In this document: in pieces, positions 12,139 through 26,900 of the stretch
Layout: the number at the start of each line of letters is the position of its first letter
How positions within the stretch are numbered: position 1 is the stretch's first letter
NCBI RefSeq assembly: GCF_040115645.1
Contig: NW_027096041.1
Location: 248,001-312,000, forward strand
From: Euwallacea fornicatus
Lineage: Eukaryota; Arthropoda; Insecta; Coleoptera; Curculionidae
DNA length: 64,000 bases
Direction: 5' to 3'
Position numbers and translations under genes: made by a program
Notes under the pieces: model-generated
Told to the model about the DNA's origin: nothing
The model's database searches: none
What the model saw: only the letters and a program-made list of their open reading frames with translations

Positions 12139-13018
12139 TTCAACAAGATGCAATCATGATGTGTTGTGACATCTTCAAAATCTCGTCGATCTGATTATAT
12201 TGACACTTTGTTTAAGGAATTTGGTCATCATATGCCGAAGTTATCGAGCTTCAAAGTTTGAAAAGTCACAAAAGATGTGTGTTTGAGCACATAAAGTACT
12301 ATTTTTCTTGGAAGTTCAACAAGATGCAATCATGATGTGTTGTAACATCTCCAAAATCTCGTCGATCTGATTATATTGACACTTTGTTTAAGGAATTTGG
12401 TCATCATATGTCGAAGTTATCGAGCTTCAAAGTTTGAAAAGTCACAAAAGATGTGTGTTTGAGCACATAAAGTACTATTTTTCTTGGAAGTTCAACAAGA
12501 TGCAATCATGATGTGTTGTAACATCTTCAAAATCTCGTCGATCTGATTAATTTGACACTTTGTTTAAGGAATTTGGTCCTCATTTGCCGAAGTTATCGAG
12601 CTTCAAAGTTTGAAAAGTCACAAAAGATGTGTGTTTGAGCACATAAAGTACTATTTTTCTTGGAAGTTCAACAAGATGCAATCATGATGTGTTGTAACAT
12701 CTTCAAAATCTCGTCGATCTGATTAATTTGACACTTTGTTTAAGGAATTTGGTCCACATTTTCCGAAGTTATCGAGCTTCAAAGTTTGAAAAGTCACAAA
12801 AGATGTGTGTTTGAGCACATAAAGTACTATTTTTCTCTGAAGTTCAACAAGATGCAATCATGATGTGTTGTAACATCTTCAAAATCTCGTCGATCTGATT
12901 AATTTGACACTTTGTTTAAGGAATTTGGTCCTCATTTGCCGACGTTATCGAGCTTCAAATTTTGAAAAGTCACACAAGTTGTGTGTTTGAGCACATAAAG
13001 TACTATTTTTCTTGGAAA

Positions 13019-13194
13019 TTCAACAAGATGCAATCATGATGTGTTGTGACATCTTAAAAATCTCGTCGATCTGATTATATTGACACTTTGTTTAAGGAAT
13101 TTGGTCATCATATGCCGAAGTTATCGAGCTTCAAAGTTTGAAAAGTCACAAAAGATGTGTGTTTGAGCACATAAAGTACTATTTTTCTTGGAAG
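13019..13194 (+). repeat. Fused L/X monomer (one-monomer deletion footprint)
   Basis: It starts as L (A176 before it, G30, A38) and ends as X (G118, A133, A137). Copy 2 of the segment has separate L and X monomers at this point (21816-22167). The exchange lies between p38 and p118, about 13056-13136, and removed exactly 176 bp. Confidence 0.75.
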
Positions 13195-14074
13195 TTCAAC
13201 AAGATGCAATCATGATGTGTTGTAACATCTTCAAAATCTCGTCGATCTGATTAATTTGACACTTTGTTTAAGGAATTTGGTCCTCATTTGCCGAAGTTAT
13301 CGAGCTTCAAAGTTTGAAAAGTCACAAAAGATGTGTGTTTGAGCACATAAAGTACTATTTTTCTTGGAAGTTCAACAAGATGCAATCATGATGTGTTGTA
13401 ACATCTTCAAAATCTCGTCGATCTGATTAATTTGACACTTTTTTTAAGGAATTTGGTCCTCATTTGCCGAAGTTATCGAGCTTCAAATTTTGAAAAGTCA
13501 CACAAGTTGTGTGTTTGAGCACATAAAGTACTATTTTTCTTGGAAGTTCAACAAGATGCAATCATGATGTGTTGTGACATCTTCAAAATCTCGTCGATCT
13601 GATTATATTGACACTTTGTTTAAGGAATTTGGTCATCATATGCCGAAGTTATCGAGCTTCAAAGTTTGAAAAGTCACAAAAGATGTGTGTTTGAGCACAT
13701 AAAGTACTATTTTTCTTGGAAGTTCAACAAGATGCAATCATGTTGTGTTGTAACATCTTCAAAATCTCGTCGATCTGATTAATTTTACACTTTGTTTAAG
13801 GAATTTGGTCCTCATTTGCCGAAGTTATCGAGCTTCAAAGTTTGAAAAGTCACACAAGATGTGTGTTTGAGCACATAAAGTACTATTTTTCTTGGAAGTT
13901 CAACAAGATGCAATCATGATGTGTTGTAACATCTCCAAAATCTCGTCGATCTGATTATATTGACACTTTGGTTAAGGAATTTGGTCATCATATGCCGAAG
14001 TTATCGAGCTTCAAAGTTTGAAAAGTCACAAAAGATGTGTGTTTGAGCACATATAGTACTATTTTTCTTGGAAG

Positions 14075-15130
14075 TTCAACAAGATGCAATCATGATGTGT
14101 TGTGACATCTTCAAAATCTCGTCGATCTGATTAATTTGACACTTTGTTTAAGGAATTTGGTCCTCATTTGCCGAAGTTATCGAGCTTCAAAGTTTGAAAA
14201 GTCACACAAGTTGTGTGTTTGAGCACATAAAGTACTATTTTTCTCGGAAGTTCAACAAGATGCAATCACGATGTGTTGTAACATCTTCAAAATCTCGTCG
14301 ATCTGATTAATTTGACACTTTGTTTAAGGAATTTGGTCCTCATTTGCCGAATTTATCGAGCTTCAAACTTTGAAAAGTCACACAAGTTGTGTGTTTGAGC
14401 ACATAAAGTACTATTTTTCTCTGAAGTTCAACAAGATGCAATCATGATGTGTTGTAACATCTTCAAAATCTCGTCGATCTGATTAATTTGACACTTTGTT
14501 TAAGGAATTTGGTCCTCATTTGCCGAAGTTATCGAGCTTCAAAGTTTGAAAAGTCACAAAAGATGTGTGTTTGAGCACATAAAGTACTATTTTTCTTGGA
14601 AGTTCAACAAGATGCAATCATGATGTGTTGTAACATCTTCAAAATCTCGTCGATCTGATTAATTTGACACTTTGTTTAAGGAATTTGGTCCTCATTTGCC
14701 GAAGTTATCGAGCTTCAAAGTTTGAAAAGTCACAAAAGATGTGTGTTTGAGCACATAAAGTACTATTTTTCTCTGAAGTTCAACAAGATGCAATCATGAT
14801 GTGTTGTAACATCTTCAAAATCTCGTCGATCTGATTAATTTGACACTTTGTTTAAGGAATTTGGTCCTCATTTGCCGAAGTTATCGAGCTTCAAAGTTTG
14901 AAAAGTCACAAAAGATGTGTGTTTGAGCACATAAAGTACTATTTTTCTCTGAAGTTCAACAAGATGCAATCATGATGTGTTGTAACATCTTCAAAATCTC
15001 GTCGATCTGATTAATTTGACACTTTGTTTAAGGAATTTGGTCCTCATTTGCCGAAGTTATCGAGCTTCAAAGTTTGAAAAGTCACAAAAGATGTGTGTTT
15101 GAGCACATAAAGTACTATTTTTCTTGGAAG
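14075..15130 (+). repeat. Six-monomer variant stretch with B and serial Y monomers
   Basis: Order: a G30 monomer ending in TCTCGGAAG, B (C19, T102, C118), then four basal monomers of which the second and third end in TCTCTGAAG. The aligned place in the sister segment (23048-23575) has only three monomers. Serial duplication of the basal monomer is the simplest explanation. Confidence 0.7.
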
Positions 15131-16183
15131 TTCAAGATGCAATCATGATGTGTTGTAACATCTTCAAAATCTCGTCGATCTGATTAATTTGACACTTTGT
15201 TTAAGGAATTTGGTCCTCATTTGCCGAATTTATCGAGCTTCAAACTTTGAAAAGTCACACAAGTTGTGTGTTTGAGCACATAAAGTACTATTTTTCTTGG
15301 AAGTTCAACAAGATGCAATCATGTTGTGCTGTAACATCTTCAAAATCTCGTCGATCTGATTAATTTGACACTTTGTTTAAGGAATTTGGTCCTCATTTGC
15401 CGAAATTATCGAGCTTCAAATTTTGAAAAGTCACACAAGTTGTGTGTTTGAGCACATAAAGTACTATTTTTCTTGGAAGTTCAACAAGATGCAATCATGT
15501 TGTGTTGTAACATCTTCAAAATCTCGTCGATCTGATTAATTTGACACTTTGTTTAAGGAATTTGGTCCTCATTTGCCGAATTTATCGAGCTTCAAACTTT
15601 GAAAAGTCACACAAGTTGTGTGTTTGAGCACATAAAGTACTATTTTTCTTGGAAGTTCAACAAGATGCAATCATGTTGTGTTGTAACATCTTCAAAATCT
15701 TGTCGATCTGATTAATTTTACACTTTGTTTAAGGAATTTGGTCCTCATTTGCCGAAGTTATCGAGCTTCAAAGTTTGAAAAGTCACACAAGATGTGTGTT
15801 TGAGCACATAAAGTACTATTTTTCTTGGAAGTTCAACAAGATGCAATCATGATGTGTTGTAACATCTCCAAAATCTCGTCGATCTGATTATATTGACACT
15901 TTGTTTAAGGAATTTGGTCATCATATGCCGAAGTTATCGAGCTTCAAAGTTTGAAAAGTCACAAAAGATGTGTGTTTGAGCACATATAGTACTATTTTTC
16001 TTGGAAGTTCAACAAGATGCAATAATGATGTGTTGTAACATCTTCAAAATCTCGTCGATCTGATTAATTTGACACTTTGTTTAAGGAATTTGGTCCTCAT
16101 TTGCCGAAGTTATCGAGCTTCAAAGTTTGAAAAGTCACAAAAGATGTGTGTTTGAGCACATAAAGTACTATTTTTCTTGGAAG
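15131..16183 (+). repeat. P-R-S-Z-U-V cassette with shortened P
   Basis: Six monomers beginning with the 173-bp P (15131-15303), then R (C26, A102), S, Z (with the rare T46 at 15701), U and V (A17). The same cassette with the same rare base is at 23576. Related cassettes without T46 are at 7393 and 9854. Confidence 0.87.
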
Positions 16184-19100
16184 TTCAACAAGATGCAATC
16201 ATGATGTGTTGTAACATCTTCAAAATCTCGTCGATCTGATTAATTTGACACTTTGTTTAAGGAATTTGGTCCTCATTTGCCGAATTTATCGAGCTTCAAA
16301 GTTTGAAAAGTCACACAAGTTGTGTGTTTGAGCACATATAGTACTATTTTTCTTGGAAGTTCAACAAGATGCAATAATGATGTGTTGTAACATCTTCAAA
16401 ATCTCGTCGATCTGATTAATTTGACACTTTGTTTAAGGAATTTGGTCCTCATTTGCCGAATTTATCGAGCTTCAAAGTTTGAAAAGTCACACAAGTTGTG
16501 TGTTTGAGCACATAAAGTACTATTTTTCTTGGAAGTTCAACAAGATGCAATCATGTTGTGTTGTAACATCTTCAAAATCTCGTCGATCTGATTAATTTGA
16601 CACTTTGTTTAAGGAATTTGGTCCTCATTTGCCGAAGTTATCGAGCTTCAAATTTTGAAAAGTCACACAAGTTGTGTGTTTGAGCACATAAAGTACTATT
16701 TTTCTCTGAAGTTCAACAAGATGCAATCATGATGTGTTGTAACATCTTCAAAATCTCGTCGATCTGATTAATTTGACACTTTGTTTAAGGAATTTGGTCC
16801 TCATTTGCCGAAGTTATCGAGCTTCAAAGTTTGAAAAGTCACAAAAGATGTGTGTTTGAGCACATAAAGTACTATTTTTCTTGGAAGTTCAACAAGATGC
16901 AATCATGATGTGTTGTAACATCTTCAAAATCTCGTCGATCTGATTAATTTGACACTTTGTTTAAGGAATTTGGTCCTCATTTGCCGAAGTTATCGAGCTT
17001 CAAAGTTTGAAAAGTCACAAAAGATGTGTGTTTGAGCACATAAAGTACTATTTTTCTCTGAAGTTCAACAAGATGCAATCATGATGTGTTGTAACATCTT
17101 CAAAATCTCGTCGATCTGATTAATTTGACACTTTGTTTAAGGAATTTGGTCCTCATTTGCCGACGTTATCGAGCTTCAAATTTTGAAAAGTCACACAAGT
17201 TGTGTGTTTGAGCACATAAAGTACTATTTTTCTTGGAAATTCAACAAGATGCAATCATGATGTGTTGTGACATCTTAAAAATCTCGTCGATCTGATTATA
17301 TTGACACTTTGTTTAAGGAATTTGGTCATCATATGCCGAAGTTATCGAGCTTCAAATTTTGAAAAGTCACACAAGTTGTGTGTTTGAGCACATAAAGTAC
17401 TATTTTTCTTGGAAGTTCAACAAGATGCAATCATGATGTGTTGTGACATCTTCAAAATCTCGTCGATCTGATTATATTGACACTTTGTTTAAGGAATTTG
17501 GTCCTCATTTGCCGAAGTTATCGAGCTTCAAAGTTTGAAAAGTCACAAAAGATGTGTGTTTGAGCACATAAAGTACTATTTTTCTTGGAAATTCAACAAG
17601 ATGCAATCATGTTGTGTTGTAACATCTTCAAAATCTCGTCGATCTGATTAATTTGACACTTTGTTTAAGGAATTTGGTCCTCATTTGCCGAAGTTATCGA
17701 GCTTCAAAGTTTGAAAAGTCACAAAAGATGTGTGTTTGAGCACATAAAGTACTATTTTTCTTGGAAGTTCAACAAGATGCAATCATGATGTGTTGTAACA
17801 TCTTCAAAATCTCGTCGATCTGATTAATTTGACACTTTGTTTAAGGAATTTGGTCCACATTTTCCGAAGTTATCGAGCTTCAAAGTTTGAAAAGTCACAA
17901 AAGATGTGTGTTTGAGCACATAAAGTACTATTTTTCTCTGAAGTTCAACAAGATGCAATCATGATGTGTTGTAACATCTTCAAAATCTCGTCGATCTGAT
18001 TAATTTGACACTTTGTTTAAGGAATTTGGTCCTCATTTGCCGACGTTATCGAGCTTCAAATTTTGAAAAGTCACACAAGTTGTGTGTTTGAGCACATAAA
18101 GTACTATTTTTCTTGGAAATTCAACAAGATGCAATCATGATGTGTTGTGACATCTTAAAAATCTCGTCGATCTGATTATATTGACACTTTGTTTAAGGAC
18201 TTTGGTCATCATATGCCGAAGTTATCGAGCTTCAAATTTTGAAAAGTCACACAAGTTGTGTGTTTGAGCACATAAAGTACTATTTTTCTTGGAAGTTCAA
18301 CAAGATGCAATCATGATGTGTTGTGACATCTTCAAAATCTCGTCGATCTGATTATATTGACACTTTGTTTAAGGAATTTGGTCATCATATGCCGAAGTTA
18401 TCGAGCTTCAAAGTTTGAAAAGTCACAAAAGATGTGTGTTTGAGCACATAAAGTACTATTTTTCTTGGAAGTTCAACAAGATGCAATCATGATGTGTTGT
18501 AACATCTTCAAAATCTCGTCGATCTGATTAATTTGACACTTTTTTTAAGGAATTTGGTCTTCATTTGCCGAAGTTATCGAGCTTCAAATTTTGAAAAGTC
18601 ACACAAGTTGTGTGTTTGAGCACATAAAGTACTATTTTTCTTGGAAGTTCAACAAGATGCAATCATGATGTGTTGTGACATCTTCAAAATCTCGTCGATC
18701 TGATTATATTGACACTTTGTTTAAGGAATTTGGTCATCATATGCCGAAGTTATCGAGCTTCAAAGTTTGAAAAGTCACAAAAGATGTGTGTTTGAGCACA
18801 TAAAGTACTATTTTTCTTGGAAGTTCAACAAGATGCAATCATGTTGTGTTGTAACATCTTCAAAATCTCGTCGATCTGATTAATTTTACACTTTGTTTAA
18901 GGAATTTGGTCCTCATTTGCCGAAGTTATCGAGCTTCAAAGTTTGAAAAGTCACACAAGATGTGTGTTTGAGCACATAAAGTACTATTTTTCTTGGAAGT
19001 TCAACAAGATGCAATCATGATGTGTTGTAACATCTCCAAAATCTCGTCGATCTGATTATATTGACACTTTGGTTAAGGAATTTGGTCATCATATGCCGAA

Positions 19101-20055
19101 GTTATCGAGCTTCAAAGTTTGAAAAGTCACAAAAGATGTGTGTTTGAGCACATATAGTACTATTTTTCTTGGAAGTTCAACAAGATGCAATCATGATGTG
19201 TTGTAACATCTTCAAAATCTCGTCGATCTGATTAATTTGACACTTTGTTTAAGGAATTTGGTCCTCATTTGCCGAAGTTATCGAGCTTCAAAGTTTGAAA
19301 AGTCACAAAAGATGTGTGTTTGAGCACATAAAGTACTATTTTTCTTGGAAGTTCAACAAGATGCAATCATGATGTGTTGTAACATCTTCAAAATCTCGTC
19401 GATCTGATTAATTTGACACTTTGTTTAAGGAATTTGGTCCACATTTTCCGAAGTTATCGAGCTTCAAAGTTTGAAAAGTCACAAAAGATGTGTGTTTGAG
19501 CACATAAAGTACTATTTTTCTCTGAAGTTCAACAAGATGCAATCATGATGTGTTGTAACATCTTCAAAATCTCGTCGATCTGATTAACTTGACACTTTGT
19601 TTAAGGAATTTGGTCCTCATTTGCCGACGTTATCGAGCTTCAAATTTTGAAAAGTCACACAAGTTGTGTGTTTGAGCACATAAAGTACTATTTTTCTTGG
19701 AAATTCAACAAGATGCAATCATGATGTGTTGTGACATCTTAAAAATCTCGTCGATCTGATTATATTGACACTTTGTTTAAGGAATTTGGTCATCATATGC
19801 CGAAGTTATCGAGCTTCAAATTTTGAAAAGTCACACAAGTTGTGTGTTTGAGCACATAAAGTACTATTTTTCTTGGAAGTTCAACAAGATGCAATCATGA
19901 TGTGTTGTGACATCTTCAAAATCTCGTCGATCTGATTATATTGACACTTTGTTTAAGGAATTTGGTCATCATATGCCGAAGTTATCGAGCTTCAAAGTTT
20001 GAAAAGTCACAAAAGATGTGTGTTTGAGCACATAAAGTACTATTTTTCTTGGAAG

Positions 20056-20231
20056 TTCAACAAGATGCAATCATGATGTGTTGTAACATCTTCAAAATCT
20101 CGTCGATCTGATTAATTTGACACTTTGTTTAAGGAATTTGGTCATCATATGTCGAAGTTATCGAGCTTCAAAGTTTGAAAAGTCACAAAAGATGTGTGTT
20201 TGAGCACATAAAGTACTATTTTTCTTGGAAG
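20056..20231 (+). repeat. J monomer with Y-type 5' half
   Basis: The 5' half has basal A30, T37 and AT60-61, while the 3' half has A89, A94 and the J-specific T97. Monomer number is unchanged relative to the other X-J-Y-N-O-L units, so gene conversion of the 5' half fits better than unequal crossover. Confidence 0.65.
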
Positions 20232-20935
20232 TTCAACAAGATGCAATCATGATGTGTTGTAACATCTTCAAAATCTCGTCGATCTGATTAATTTGACACT
20301 TTGTTTAAGGAATTTGGTCCTCATTTGCCGAAGTTATCGAGCTTCAAAGTTTGAAAAGTCACAAAAGATGTGTGTTTGAGCACATAAAGTACTATTTTTC
20401 TTGGAAGTTCAACAAGATGCAATCATGATGTGTTGTAACATCTTCAAAATCTCGTCGATCTGATTAATTTGACACTTTGTTTAAGGAATTTGGTCCACAT
20501 TTTCCGAAGTTATCGAGCTTCAAAGTTTGAAAAGTCACAAAAGATGTGTGTTTGAGCACATAAAGTACTATTTTTCTCTGAAGTTCAACAAGATGCAATC
20601 ATGATGTGTTGTAACATCTTCAAAATCTCGTCGATCTGATTAATTTGACACTTTGTTTAAGGAATTTGGTCCTCATTTGCCGACGTTATCGAGCTTCAAA
20701 TTTTGAAAAGTCACACAAGTTGTGTGTTTGAGCACATAAAGTACTATTTTTCTTGGAAATTCAACAAGATGCAATCATGATGTGTTGTGACATCTTAAAA
20801 ATCTCGTCGATCTGATTATATTGACACTTTGTTTAAGGACTTTGGTCATCATATGCCGAAGTTATCGAGCTTCAAATTTTGAAAAGTCACACAAGTTGTG
20901 TGTTTGAGCACATAAAGTACTATTTTTCTTGGAAG
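20056..20935 (+). repeat. Five monomers between the two 45-monomer segments
   Basis: Order: J/Y hybrid, Y, N, O, L (C81). Together with the preceding X at 19880 it forms an X-J-Y-N-O-L unit with a modified J. Confidence 0.82.
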
Positions 20936-23900
20936 TTCAACAAGATGCAATCATGATGTGTTGTGACATCTTCAAAATCTCGTCGATCTGATTATATTGA
21001 CACTCTGTTTAAGGAATTTGGTCATCATATGCCGAAGTTATCGAGCTTCAAAGTTTGAAAAGTCACAAAAGATGTGTGTTTGAGCACATAAAGTACTATT
21101 TTTCTTGGAAGTTCAACAAGATGCAATCATGATGTGTTGTAACATCTCCAAAATCTCGTCGATCTGATTATATTGACACTTTGTTTAAGGAATTTGGTCA
21201 TCATATGTCGAAGTTATCGAGCTTCAAAGTTTGAAAAGTCACAAAAGATGTGTGTTTGAGCACATAAAGTACTATTTTTCTTGGAAGTTCAACAAGATGC
21301 AATCATGATGTGTTGTAACATCTTCAAAATCTCGTCGATCTGATTAATTTGACACTTTGTTTAAGGAATTTGGTCCTCATTTGCCGAAGTTATCGAGCTT
21401 CAAAGTTTGAAAAGTCACAAAAGATGTGTGTTTGAGCACATAAAGTACTATTTTTCTTGGAAGTTCAACAAGATGCAATCATGATGTGTTGTAACATCTT
21501 CAAAATCTCGTCGATCTGATTAATTTGACACTTTGTTTAAGGAATTTGGTCCACATTTTCCGAAGTTATCGAGCTTCAAAGTTTGAAAAGTCACAAAAGA
21601 TGTGTGTTTGAGCACATAAAGTACTATTTTTCTCTGAAGTTCAACAAGATGCAATCATGATGTGTTGTAACATCTTCAAAATCTCGTCGATCTGATTAAT
21701 TTGACACTTTGTTTAAGGAATTTGGTCCTCATTTGCCGACGTTATCGAGCTTCAAATTTTGAAAAGTCACACAAGTTGTGTGTTTGAGCACATAAAGTAC
21801 TATTTTTCTTGGAAATTCAACAAGATGCAATCATGATGTGTTGTGACATCTTAAAAATCTCGTCGATCTGATTATATTGACACTTTGTTTAAGGACTTTG
21901 GTCATCATATGCCGAAGTTATCGAGCTTCAAATTTTGAAAAGTCACACAAGTTGTGTGTTTGAGCACATAAAGTACTATTTTTCTTGGAAGTTCAACAAG
22001 ATGCAATCATGATGTGTTGTGACATCTTCAAAATCTCGTCGATCTGATTATATTGACACTTTGTTTAAGGAATTTGGTCATCATATGCCGAAGTTATCGA
22101 GCTTCAAAGTTTGAAAAGTCACAAAAGATGTGTGTTTGAGCACATAAAGTACTATTTTTCTTGGAAGTTCAACAAGATGCAATCATGATGTGTTGTAACA
22201 TCTTCAAAATCTCGTCGATCTGATTAATTTGACACTTTGTTTAAGGAATTTGGTCCTCATTTGCCGAAGTTATCGAGCTTCAAAGTTTGAAAAGTCACAA
22301 AAGATGTGTGTTTGAGCACATAAAGTACTATTTTTCTTGGAAGTTCAACAAGATGCAATCATGATGTGTTGTAACATCTTCAAAATCTCGTCGATCTGAT
22401 TAATTTGACACTTTTTTTAAGGAATTTGGTCCTCATTTGCCGAAGTTATCGAGCTTCAAATTTTGAAAAGTCACACAAGTTGTGTGTTTGAGCACATAAA
22501 GTACTATTTTTCTTGGAAGTTCAACAAGATGCAATCATGATGTGTTGTGACATCTTCAAAATCTCGTCGATCTGATTATATTGACACTTTGTTTAAGGAA
22601 TTTGGTCATCATATGCCGAAGTTATCGAGCTTCAAAGTTTGAAAAGTCACAAAAGATGTGTGTTTGAGCACATAAAGTACTATTTTTCTTGGAAGTTCAA
22701 CAAGATGCAATCATGTTGTGTTGTAACATCTTCAAAATCTCGTCGATCTGATTAATTTTACACTTTGTTTAAGGAATTTGGTCCTCATTTGCCGAAGTTA
22801 TCGAGCTTCAAAGTTTGAAAAGTCACACAAGATGTGTGTTTGAGCACATAAAGTACTATTTTTCTTGGAAGTTCAACAAGATGCAATCATGATGTGTTGT
22901 AACATCTCCAAAATCTCGTCGATCTGATTATATTGACACTTTGGTTAAGGAATTTGGTCATCATATGCCGAAGTTATCGAGCTTCAAAGTTTGAAAAGTC
23001 ACAAAAGATGTGTGTTTGAGCACATATAGTACTATTTTTCTTGGAAGTTCAACAAGATGCAATCATGATGTGTTGTGACATCTTCAAAATCTCGTCGATC
23101 TGATTAATTTGACACTTTGTTTAAGGAATTTGGTCCTCATTTGCCGAAGTTATCGAGCTTCAAAGTTTGAAAAGTCACAAAAGATGTGTGTTTGAGCACA
23201 TAAAGTACTATTTTTCTTGGAAGTTCAACAAGATGCAATCATGATGTGTTGTAACATCTTCAAAATCTCGTCGATCTGATTAATTTGACACTTTGTTTAA
23301 GGAATTTGGTCATCATATGCCGAAGTTATCGAGCTTCAAAGTTTGAAAAGTCACAAAAGATGTGTGTTTGAGCACATAAAGTACTATTTTTCTCTGAAGT
23401 TCAACAAGATGCAATCATGATGTGTTGTAACATCTTCAAAATCTCGTCGATCTGATTAATTTGACACTTTGTTTAAGGAATTTGGTCCTCATTTGCCGAA
23501 GTTATCGAGCTTCAAAGTTTGAAAAGTCACAAAAGATGTGTGTTTGAGCACATAAAGTACTATTTTTCTTGGAAGTTCAAGATGCAATCATGATGTGTTG
23601 TAACATCTTCAAAATCTCGTCGATCTGATTAATTTGACACTTTGTTTAAGGAATTTGGTCCTCATTTGCCGAATTTATCGAGCTTCAAACTTTGAAAAGT
23701 CACACAAGTTGTGTGTTTGAGCACATAAAGTACTATTTTTCTTGGAAGTTCAACAAGATGCAATCATGTTGTGCTGTAACATCTTCAAAATCTCGTCGAT
23801 CTGATTAATTTGACACTTTGTTTAAGGAATTTGGTCCTCATTTGCCGAAATTATCGAGCTTCAAATTTTGAAAAGTCACACAAGTTGTGTGTTTGAGCAC

Positions 23901-26900
23901 ATAAAGTACTATTTTTCTTGGAAGTTCAACAAGATGCAATCATGTTGTGTTGTAACATCTTCAAAATCTCGTCGATCTGATTAATTTGACACTTTGTTTA
24001 AGGAATTTGGTCCTCATTTGCCGAATTTATCGAGCTTCAAACTTTGAAAAGTCACACAAGTTGTGTGTTTGAGCACATAAAGTACTATTTTTCTTGGAAG
24101 TTCAACAAGATGCAATCATGTTGTGTTGTAACATCTTCAAAATCTTGTCGATCTGATTAATTTTACACTTTGTTTAAGGAATTTGGTCCTCATTTGCCGA
24201 AGTTATCGAGCTTCAAAGTTTGAAAAGTCACACAAGATGTGTGTTTGAGCACATAAAGTACTATTTTTCTTGGAAGTTCAACAAGATGCAATCATGATGT
24301 GTTGTAACATCTCCAAAATCTCGTCGATCTGATTATATTGACACTTTGTTTAAGGAATTTGGTCATCATATGCCGAAGTTATCGAGCTTCAAAGTTTGAA
24401 AAGTCACAAAAGATGTGTGTTTGAGCACATATAGTACTATTTTTCTTGGAAGTTCAACAAGATGCAATAATGATGTGTTGTAACATCTTCAAAATCTCGT
24501 CGATCTGATTAATTTGACACTTTGTTTAAGGAATTTGGTCCTCATTTGCCGAAGTTATCGAGCTTCAAAGTTTGAAAAGTCACAAAAGATGTGTGTTTGA
24601 GCACATAAAGTACTATTTTTCTTGGAAGTTCAACAAGATGCAATCATGATGTGTTGTAACATCTTCAAAATCTCGTCGATCTGATTAATTTGACACTTTG
24701 TTTAAGGAATTTGGTCCTCATTTGCCGAATTTATCGAGCTTCAAAGTTTGAAAAGTCACACAAGTTGTGTGTTTGAGCACATATAGTACTATTTTTCTTG
24801 GAAGTTCAACAAGATGCAATAATGATGTGTTGTAACATCTTCAAAATCTCGTCGATCTGATTAATTTGACACTTTGTTTAAGGAATTTGGTCCTCATTTG
24901 CCGAATTTATCGAGCTTCAAAGTTTGAAAAGTCACACAAGTTGTGTGTTTGAGCACATAAAGTACTATTTTTCTTGGAAGTTCAACAAGATGCAATCATG
25001 TTGTGTTGTAACATCTTCAAAATCTCGTCGATCTGATTAATTTGACACTTTGTTTAAGGAATTTGGTCCTCATTTGCCGAAGTTATCGAGCTTCAAATTT
25101 TGAAAAGTCACACAAGTTGTGTGTTTGAGCACATAAAGTACTATTTTTCTCGGAAGTTCAACAAGATGCAATCACGATGTGTTGTAACATCTTCAAAATC
25201 TCGTCGATCTGATTAATTTGACACTTTGTTTAAGGAATTTGGTCCTCATTTGCCGAATTTATCGAGCTTCAAACTTTGAAAAGTCACACAAGTTGTGTGT
25301 TTGAGCACATAAAGTACTATTTTTCTCTGAAGTTCAACAAGATGCAATCATGATGTGTTGTAACATCTTCAAAATCTCGTCGATCTGATTAATTTGACAC
25401 TTTGTTTAAGGAATTTGGTCCTCATTTGCCGAAGTTATCGAGCTTCAAAGTTTGAAAAGTCACAAAAGATGTGTGTTTGAGCACATAAAGTACTATTTTT
25501 CTTGGAAGTTCAACAAGATGCAATCATGATGTGTTGTAACATCTTCAAAATCTCGTCGATCTGATTAATTTGACACTTTGTTTAAGGAATTTGGTCCTCA
25601 TTTGCCGAAGTTATCGAGCTTCAAAGTTTGAAAAGTCACAAAAGATGTGTGTTTGAGCACATAAAGTACTATTTTTCTCTGAAGTTCAACAAGATGCAAT
25701 CATGATGTGTTGTAACATCTTCAAAATCTCGTCGATCTGATTAATTTGACACTTTGTTTAAGGAATTTGGTCCTCATTTGCCGACGTTATCGAGCTTCAA
25801 ATTTTGAAAAGTCACACAAGTTGTGTGTTTGAGCACATAAAGTACTATTTTTCTTGGAAATTCAACAAGATGCAATCATGATGTGTTGTGACATCTTAAA
25901 AATCTCGTCGATCTGATTATATTGACACTTTGTTTAAGGAATTTGGTCATCATATGCCGAAGTTATCGAGCTTCAAATTTTGAAAAGTCACACAAGTTGT
26001 GTGTTTGAGCACATAAAGTACTATTTTTCTTGGAAGTTCAACAAGATGCAATCATGATGTGTTGTGACATCTTCAAAATCTCGTCGATCTGATTATATTG
26101 ACACTTTGTTTAAGGAATTTGGTCCTCATTTGCCGAAGTTATCGAGCTTCAAAGTTTGAAAAGTCACAAAAGATGTGTGTTTGAGCACATAAAGTACTAT
26201 TTTTCTTGGAAATTCAACAAGATGCAATCATGTTGTGTTGTAACATCTTCAAAATCTCGTCGATCTGATTAATTTGACACTTTGTTTAAGGAATTTGGTC
26301 CTCATTTGCCGAAGTTATCGAGCTTCAAAGTTTGAAAAGTCACAAAAGATGTGTGTTTGAGCACATAAAGTACTATTTTTCTTGGAAGTTCAACAAGATG
26401 CAATCATGATGTGTTGTAACATCTTCAAAATCTCGTCGATCTGATTAATTTGACACTTTGTTTAAGGAATTTGGTCCACATTTTCCGAAGTTATCGAGCT
26501 TCAAAGTTTGAAAAGTCACAAAAGATGTGTGTTTGAGCACATAAAGTACTATTTTTCTCTGAAGTTCAACAAGATGCAATCATGATGTGTTGTAACATCT
26601 TCAAAATCTCGTCGATCTGATTAATTTGACACTTTGTTTAAGGAATTTGGTCCTCATTTGCCGACGTTATCGAGCTTCAAATTTTGAAAAGTCACACAAG
26701 TTGTGTGTTTGAGCACATAAAGTACTATTTTTCTTGGAAATTCAACAAGATGCAATCATGATGTGTTGTGACATCTTAAAAATCTCGTCGATCTGATTAT
26801 ATTGACACTTTGTTTAAGGACTTTGGTCATCATATGCCGAAGTTATCGAGCTTCAAATTTTGAAAAGTCACACAAGTTGTGTGTTTGAGCACATAAAGTA

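Larger units (their letters stand above)
12139..20055 (+). repeat. 45-monomer segment, copy 1
   Basis: This 7,917-bp segment matches 20936-28852 in subfamily order and in shared rare bases. T46 at 15701 pairs with 24146 (8,445 bp apart, 48 monomers minus 3 bp). T89 at 18560 pairs with 27357 (8,797 bp, 50 monomers minus 3 bp). The change of offset shows monomer gains or losses inside the duplicates. In this copy an L and an X are fused at 13019, and 14075-15130 holds six monomers where copy 2 has three. It lacks the B monomer (copy 2: 25157) and one Y (copy 2: 27093). These changes cancel, so both copies have 45 monomers. C61 at 19588 is private to this copy. Confidence 0.85.
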
